Source: Arctopsyche grandis
Lineage: Eukaryota; Arthropoda; Insecta; Trichoptera; Hydropsychidae
NCBI RefSeq assembly: GCF_051622035.1
Contig: NC_135360.1
Location: 9,290,001 to 9,354,000 of the forward strand
Direction of reading: 5' to 3'
Length of the DNA stretch: 64,000 nucleotides
Each line of letters starts with the position of its first letter. Position 1 is the first letter of the stretch. A program made the translations under genes and the position numbers. Positions 57,816 through 64,000 of this stretch are shown here, in pieces. The notes beneath the pieces were generated by a model. It did no database searches. It saw only the letters and a list, made by a program, of their open reading frames with translations, and was not told the origin of the DNA.

Positions 57816-60639
57816 GAATGTCTGTGTGTCTCGAATAGGCTCCTAAGCCACTGAAACGATTACGATGGAACTTTCAGGTTTTTTTGTATGCATGTCCAGG
57901 AAGTGAATGAGTGTCATTTCAAATGTTTTCGCGTCGCAACCAACGTGTTCGCTGCATGCGTTCTTCCGACAATTGGGAACAGGAACTGGAATTGCATGGG
58001 TTATTGTGGCATTGCAACGCATGCGGGGCTCAGCTAGTTAAATATATAAAATCGAAACTTTATTAACAAGCCTCTTCCGAGAAGTATGAGTTTCATCATT
58101 TGTAAGAATTGAAAGGTTAAAATGGGTAGGCCATGTGGCAAGAATAGATAATACCCAAGTATTAAAGAATGTCTTGAATGCAGAACGATAGATGTAAGCT
58201 AAGGTGGATGCATTAGCGGACCAAGAAAATGGTCAAGGAGGGGGCCATTTAAATTGGAAATATAATACATGAAAAATATCCTGGGCCATAAATTTTAACA
58301 TGTGGATTTGGAAAAATTAAAACGCATGTTCATATGTATGTATATTTATGAAATTAAATTTTTCCTATGGGGGTCGTGGCACCCCCTCTTGGATCTGCAT
58401 ATTATCAGAAATGTGAGGATGGTGTATGTATCAAACTGGAGGATACGGTTTCCGGAGGAACCCAAATGCACTGCAGTCTCGAGAAATCCTAATCTCGAGA
58501 AGAACTCACCCAATAGAATTCCACAAAATCAACACCCTTGGATAACATAGAAATACCCTTTGACACATTTTTTTGTGGAATTCTATTGCGTTAGTTCTTC
58601 TTGAGCACCTTTGAAAATTAGGATGTCTCGAGGGTGCGGCTCTCTTGGGTGCATTTATCCGACCACTTAGTCCGATGTAGAGGATGATTTAGGGGATTCT
58701 TAGATTGTCAATTCATTTAGTAAATAATAATAGAACAAAACTTTACAAATCGAGAATGGAGATACTTTATTTGTGAGATGTATTTTATCGATTGTAATTT
58801 TCAGGCAATGAACATGCAAGAAAACATGTTTGTCAATAAGGCTAAGTCAGCTCTGTTGGCGAAAGACACGCTCACCAATGGCACGACGAAACGAGCTGTC
58901 TTGGGTAACCTCAATGGAAACATTCGCACACAGCCTATTGCAGCCAAAGGGAAACCAGTGGTTGCAGCGGAGAATCAAAATATGGCAGTGTCGAACTTGA
59001 GACCCGTCACTCGCAAGTATAAATTCATTTGAAACGTTTGTTTGATAAATATTTGAATTTGTTTTACGACTAAATACTAATAAATTGCAATTTTCAGTTA
59101 TAAAAATGTAAACGCCAAAGTCGATACAAGACTTCCTGTTAAGACTACCAATGGAACTACGAAGATATACGATGAAAATAATCCAAAGTTGTTACGTCGA
59201 GAGGAAAGCATGTCTTTGGTGGCAAACGCCGGAGCACTTGCCACCAAGCTCAAGCAAGCAAAGGTTAATATAAATCTTTGATATTCACATCACATTTAAC
59301 ATGTTTTTGTTTTGATTTGTATATAAAATTTACCTTCATTTTTTCAGATTTCAAATATCTTAACTAAGAAGACATCGTCGAAGGAGAATTTATTACCAAA
59401 CGAAAATGAAAAAGCTAAATCTAAATCAATCGACAGTAATCATGCACTGAATAGTAAACCTGCGAGTAAAGAATCAAAAGTAATTAGTAAAAAGAAGGAA
59501 TCGTACTCGGCGGAGTTGTTGGAAGGAGTCGAGGACATTGACTCTGGAGACGGGCATAGTCCAACTTTAATGGGAATTTATATTAAAGACATATACAATT
59601 ATCTGATGGAACTTGAATTGATGTATCCGATTAAGGAGCAACATCTTAAAGGACAAGTAAATACCCTTTTATATTACGATCCCAGGATCAGACTGTTTTT
59701 TTTATCATGACTTTTATTATAATTTTATATTATTCGTAGGCTTTTCTCACTCCGAGCATGCGTGCAACGCTCATCAATTGGCTCATAGAAGTTCACCACC
59801 AATTTAATCTCACATTGGAAACATTACATTTAACAGTCGCCATAGTCGATCGCTATTTCCAAGTAATGAAAATATTAACAATATATAAGTATTGGAATGT
59901 TCTTTACGCTCTTATCATTATCTAACGTATGATTTTAGGCTGTTAAAACCATCAAAAAGACACAAATCCAATTGGTCGGAATAACAGCTTTATTCGTTGC
60001 TAGCAAGTACGAGGAAATGTACGTTCCCGATGTTCAAGATTTCGTCTTCATAACCGATCACACTTATACAAAACACGAAATATTCCGCTGCGAGCGTTCT
60101 ATATTAGCTGAAATTAAATTTAGCCTCGGCAGACCTTTGCCGCTTCATTTCGAACGAAGGTAAGAGTAGCGGTGAGCCGTCACAAGACAGGAAGTATCCA
60201 GTTTTTATGGAACCAATAACTTAATACGTATCAAATTTGCTCTTTTTTTAGATTCATCAAAGCGGCCGGTGCACATTCGAGAAATCACTGCCTCGCCAAA
60301 TACTTAATCGACCTATGCTTAGTTGAATATGACATGGCTCATTATAGACCTTCCGAACTGGCGGCCGCCGCCGTCTGCATCTCCGTTTCGATCTTGCCAC
60401 CTATGAATTCGCCTGAAAAGTGCTGGACGCCGACGCTTACGTATTATTCCGGTTACAAATTCAGAGACATCCAGCCGATAATGACGAAGTTGGCCAGTAT
60501 TGCTATCTTGGCTAAAACCAACACTCATATGGCCGTAGTCAACAAATACAATTCGTCCAAATATGGACAAGTGCCATCGTATCCCGAACTCAAGGGGACG
60601 GCGATCAGAAACATTGCGAAAGATCCACAAGACTCTTGA
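54016..60639 (+). CDS. CycB: G2/mitotic-specific cyclin B (7 coding exons, 485 aa)
   Basis: Regulatory partner of Cdk1 for entry into mitosis, degraded by the APC/C. Exons: 54016-54054, 58805-59016, 59098-59263, 59348-59656, 59740-59862, 59939-60159, 60252-60639, totalling 1458 nt in phase. Residues 43-46 (RAVL, in [11 protein letters not shown]) form the destruction box and 151-153 a KEN box. Cyclin_N spans about 215-345 with the docking patch MRATL (249-253) in [12 protein letters not shown], and [20 protein letters not shown] is diagnostic of B-type cyclins. Cyclin_C spans about 347-470 ([38 protein letters not shown]). The start at 54016 has a strong context (GACCATGG) and joins in frame across a 4.7-kb intron. 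The ATG at 58808, giving MNMQENMF, is an alternative start if exon 1 is untranslated. Intron 1 hosts several mobile elements. Confidence 0.93.
54517..54779. mobile_element. hAT-type MITE in cyclin B intron 1
   Basis: Ends CAGTGGCGGCT and AGCCACCACTG; flanked by ATAGGTTC and ATATGTTC, an 8-bp duplication with one mismatch. The interior holds two ~100-bp direct copies starting GATCAAATGCAGACAAAATA (near 54594 and 54697). Confidence 0.85.
54957..55001. repeat. (TA)n microsatellite at LINE 5' boundary
   Basis: About 45 bp of TA immediately before the LINE coding sequence. Another TA run (57766-57811) follows the LINE 3' end, so the LINE may have inserted into a TA tract. Confidence 0.9.
55002..57768 (+). 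mobile_element. 5'-truncated jockey/CR1-type LINE
   Basis: An open frame runs from about 55002 to the stop at 57336. The N-terminus keeps only the tail of an APE-type endonuclease ([22 protein letters not shown]). Then comes a full reverse transcriptase: [55 protein letters not shown] and the catalytic YADD (codons 482-485 from 55069). A C-terminal region of about 200 residues follows. ORF1 and the endonuclease catalytic residues are missing, so the copy cannot be fully autonomous, yet the RT frame has no stop or frameshift, suggesting recent insertion. The 3' UTR ends in AATAAAATAAAATAAAAATA. It lies in cyclin B intron 1, sense orientation. Confidence 0.92.
57780..58037 (+). mobile_element. 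Helitron-like non-autonomous element, second copy
   Basis: TATAAATGAATGTCTGTGTG at the 5' side and GCAACGCATGCGGGGCTCAG CTAG before T at the 3' end, matching 12916-13292. CACTGAAACGATTACGATGG and TTTCAGGTTTTTTTGTATGC align with the first copy. No coding sequence. Confidence 0.65.
58460..58655. repeat. Imperfect inverted repeat, ~80-bp arms
   Basis: The left arm carries CTCGAGAAATCCTAATCTCG and CAATAGAATTCCACAAAA; the right arm carries their complements with small gaps. It lies in cyclin B intron 1, about 150 bp before exon 2. Probably a decayed foldback element. Confidence 0.75.
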
Positions 60640-61060
60640 GACGGGTGTGATTTTGTGTGATAATTTGAATTTTGAGACTTATTTCATGCAGTGAAATATG
60701 AGTGATATTTCATATACATTAGTTGCATATCGACAAGACTTATTGTATTCATATTATTTTTATTATTATCAATTTTTAGTGTTAATTTTTTTTTTGTGGT
60801 TTTTATTAATTATTTCAATTTGACATAATGTTTGCACATTTAAAATTTCCATTCCTTTTTTGTGCTGTTTTTTTTTTTTTTGGTATTTTTGCTCACTTGA
60901 GTGAACACAGCTTTGAATTGAAACGCCTTTCATCTTATTCTTAGTTTGTAGATGCATTTTTTATTTAATTCGCAATTTTTTTTGCTAAATTATAAATGCT
61001 TTTGTATTAAAATTAGGACTAGTATCTGATTATAATTGAAATAAAAATGTGTACGTTTAA
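60640..61060 (+). terminator. Cyclin B 3' UTR with polyadenylation signal
   Basis: U-rich sequence (several T7-T13 runs) after the stop codon, with an AATAAA signal at 61040-61045. TTTTTAT-type stretches resemble cytoplasmic polyadenylation elements known from maternal cyclin B mRNAs, but in AT-rich DNA this is weak evidence. Confidence 0.5.
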
Positions 61061-61208
61061 TACACATTAATATTAACGTGTTAATTATCATCAGATACTG
61101 GTTCTAATATCTATATAAAATGTATATGTATGTGCGGGTGTTGCTTTACGTAATGGAACTAACTAGCAACATGTAATTTCCCAACATCTGCTATCTTTGT
61201 CTCTACAA

Positions 61209-61283
61209 TATATAAAAGCAAACTTGTTCTATTTGGTAATAGTAGGCAAAAACAGAGACATCATACTATTCACTGTCTAAAGG
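61209..61283 (+). promoter_or_regulatory. Candidate TATA promoter and non-coding first exon of the downstream gene
   Basis: TATATAAAAG (61209-61218) followed about 65 bp later by an AAAG|GTAATA donor, with no ATG between. A pyrimidine-rich acceptor TTCTTTCAATTAAG lies just before the ATG at 62032. Together these could form a 5' UTR exon and intron for the TULIP gene. Speculative. Confidence 0.3.
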
Positions 61284-62031
61284 TAATAAAAGATTTTTTT
61301 TATATTCTAAAAAAAATATTGATGAATTAATGGATCAAAATTTCATAAGCAAGAGTTACATATTTATAGATATTGTGAATATGTTTGGGTTAGAAATAAG
61401 CAAAATGCATCTGCAATCATCTAAATATGGGATTGAAACAACTTAGATTCATAGTTACACATGTTTTACAATTATTCAATTTATATAAATATTGTCTATA
61501 TATTTAACATAAGCAAATGTTGTGTAATAAATGGCAAAACGAAATTGTAGTCGTATTTTTAGTGCTAATTGGTTTCGGAGATTCACCATGCATTTTACAT
61601 TATAAAAAAAAATAACAATTTTTCAATTTCTATTATTTTATTTATAATTAAATGATTTATTTAATAACTTTAGTGTACGATTATATTTTACATGTTGACC
61701 TTGTACCAAATACTGGAAATATTACTATTTTATAATCTGTCGATTCTTAACGTATTTTAAATCAACAATACGAAAGTTACATATCATCCAAGTAACATGA
61801 AAATCCATATTGATATTGTGTTATTTTAATTATAATGTGTGACAATAAATATTTCATTCCAATTAAAATTTTTGATTTTATTTTTGTATACGCAGATGTG
61901 TTGGAGTTATGACGTAGATAAGATGCTGTTTGCTGTTTAAAGGTTACGGCCTTTGATCCCTTTATGTAGTATGCGAGCATGATTCACATTCATATTGCTC
62001 TTCTTTCAATTAAGTTCAATACGCATTCGAT
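61284..62031. other. Non-coding spacer
   Basis: AT-rich, no supported coding sequence. It may be the first intron of the downstream gene if the candidate promoter is real. Confidence 0.4.
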
Positions 62032-64000
62032 ATGAAGCAGACAATTTTGACATTTGTATTACTCGTGCTGCACTCTTTCAATGTTTTGGCTTCCGGTGGT
62101 AAGTATTCTTCATTAGTTTTGTTCCATATTGAGATAATTGGGTTTTGGTGTGAAGTTTATATTGCGATATAATCATTGAATGACCAAGGAAAAATTTATT
62201 TTGTCTAAAATGGCGCCTATAATAATACACATGTCAAATTTACAATGTTACAAAATATATATATGTAGGATACAGATTCATTTAGAACTTATAATTTTCT
62301 ATTAGCTAAACATTCTTCCACGTCATATCAATTCTTCAATTATATTGGCTTCAATTCTTATTCTTCACCCACGTGTTTATTTTTCTTAATCACTTGCTAG
62401 GCCTAATTCACATAGAAATTTGGGCACAAAAGTCTCCATTATTTTGTGTGTCGTAGCGGTTTCTCCGACTTCTCAACCTGTCATAACACAATAATAATTG
62501 GATGGGTTATCCTTTTGTTCGTTGCTGACTTTTGAGGACTCGATAAATATTAAGTAATGTAAATTATAATCACAACACTCATTTTAACGATGAACTTTAA
62601 GATATAACCTTGAAATCACATTAAATAAAAGAAATTTTGGTTCAATAAAAAAATTTTAAAAATGAAGTTAAGAGATTTGTTGCTCATAAGGTCTATCATA
62701 ATGCTTTTAGCTAAGATAAATATAAGAATACATTATATAAGCAGTGACACATCTGACAGCAAATCTCTCAGTGAATGCCCACCTCAAATTTATATAACAC
62801 TATTTCACTCTCTTTAGATTAATAATTGACCAATTGCTTTTTAAAGTTTATTGTAAAGTCAAATAGTAGTTGGGTAAACACAACATTTTCCACATATGCT
62901 AGATTATACATAACTCTATAACTCAATCGGCCAATTATTATAAGCTATTACCAGTCAATTCCTGTGGTTTTTCAATGATTTTGTGTTAGTAAATTTCCTT
63001 CAGATCGATTTTCAGTACACATCGTTCAATATAAGCTGAAAAATAATTTTTATTTGATAGAAAATGTCGAAATTGGGCAAATATCGGAGGCTGAAAAAAA
63101 GTTAGCCAATCAAATTCTGAAAATCTTGGAACACTACAAACAAGAAGATCCTGTTGGTGTTCCCGGTGCTGAAATACCTGATCCTATGCCAATTCCTAAG
63201 ATGAAGCATAGCTTCCCTGCCGCCACAATGACATTCAACGATGTCAATGTCTATGGTTTGAGTAAATTTCGGATTATGTATGTAAAGTCAGAAATTTCAG
63301 CTATGGAGGTACTGTTTTCCTTATCTGTATTTTGATTTTGTCACGTTCAAACTGATTTAAGAAATAATTAAAAATGTTTCCAGGTGAATGCGGCGTTAAA
63401 AATAAAAAATCTTCAAGTAATTGGTAACTATACTATGTCCACTTGGATCAGCAGATCTCAGGGTCCATTTGTTGTAAATTTAACGGATGTCTATGTACAA
63501 GGATTGGCAAATTTGGCCATCGAAAGAGACGGTCGTCTTCAAGCTCAAGATATCAACATGGATATAACATTTAGTAATATCGCCATGAAGTTCGATAATT
63601 TAGGCTTTATGGGGTCTATATTCCAGGGTATACTCAATTCAGTGGGAACTTTCCTTTTTGAATCAATCAAACCGTTCGTTTTGAAAGAGGCTTACACCAA
63701 GATCAGAGATGAAGTAAATAAAAACCTCGAAAACTTAGCTGGAGAGATGCGATTTCCAAATTCTCTATCGCCGCTAGACATGGTGATTGCTGACACTCGT
63801 ACAAAGGTACGACAGATGAATTTAGATCCGATGCTGATACCAGATTATAATCATGTTACACCGTTTTATAGAGCAGATTTGTCGCATACTTGGGTCACAG
63901 GAATTTCGTCATTTTATCGTATGGGAAATATATCACTGTCGGTCGAAAACCACACGTTGATTGCCGACTTTGAAATAGGAACGCAAAAGCTCGAAGGGAA
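62032..64000 (+). CDS. Secreted TULIP/group-7-allergen-like protein, 5' part
   Basis: Partial gene running off the right edge. Exons: 62032-62098, 63061-63308 and 63384 onward, in phase. Exon 1 is a signal peptide, MKQTILTFVLLVLHSFNVLA. Exon 2 begins ENVEIGQISEAEKKLANQIL and includes DPMPIPKMKHSF. Exon 3 has VNLTDVYVQGLANLAIERDG, DINMDITFSNIAMKFDNLGF, MGSIFQGILNSVGTFLFES and then LDPMLIPDYNHVTPF, where a second related unit seems to start. The pattern (amphipathic strands, DVYV.G...L..D...DI..DI.F) fits the insect lipid-binding TULIP fold (group-7 mite-allergen / JHBP-like). The ligand is unknown and assignment within the fold is tentative. Intron 1 is ~960 bp, intron 2 ~75 bp. Confidence 0.75.

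Overview
The window is AT-rich eukaryotic DNA from what looks like a holometabolous insect. The reasons are short GT-AG introns, a TTAGG-like satellite, a tandem cluster of secreted insect-type serpins, a cyclin B gene, a group-7-allergen/TULIP-type secreted protein, and many hAT, MULE, Helitron, jockey-like and LTR elements. I cannot fix the order with confidence; a lepidopteran or trichopteran would fit the serpin exon structure. No prokaryotic features, CRISPR array, tRNA or rRNA gene was seen.

Layout. Positions 1-10495 are one satellite array of about 84-85 bp units. Half of each unit is degenerate TTAGG/TTGGG sequence, and the array carries higher-order copies. From 10.5 to 13.4 kb there are short repeats, a hairpin-ended TIR element and a Helitron end. 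From 13.4 to 47.7 kb lies a cluster of six serpin loci, all on the minus strand, called A to F here: A 13456-15652, B 25744-28392, C 28849-32005 (broken), D 34014-36223, E 40223-42583, F 45167-47721. They share the same exon boundaries. The reactive-centre loop (RCL) is always split by the last intron, so the terminal exon is a cassette that sets target specificity. Locus B has two complete alternative terminal exons. Mobile elements fill the introns and spacers: a 7.3-kb inverted structure between A and B, MULE-type foldback MITEs with 9-bp target duplications, TTAA MITEs, hAT MITEs and a solo LTR.

From 48.1 to 51.3 kb is a complete but non-coding LTR retrotransposon with near-identical 384-bp LTRs. 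Next come a GC-rich minisatellite (51.7-52.2 kb) and an ~896-bp (TA)n tract inside a palindrome (52.6-53.6 kb). The cyclin B gene follows on the plus strand (54016-60639, seven coding exons, 485 aa). Its 4.7-kb first intron holds a hAT MITE, a 5'-truncated jockey/CR1-type LINE and a Helitron end. The window closes with the 5' part of a secreted TULIP-fold gene (62032 onward).

How the genes work together: the serpins are probably secreted regulators of haemolymph or digestive proteases, diversified by duplication and by swapping terminal RCL exons. Predicted P1 residues differ (Ile, Glu, Asp, Met, Gly or Arg, Arg) while P1' is usually Ser. Cyclin B and the TULIP gene have no evident functional link with them. 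All exon models were made by hand from splice signals and paralogue alignment; none was checked against transcripts.
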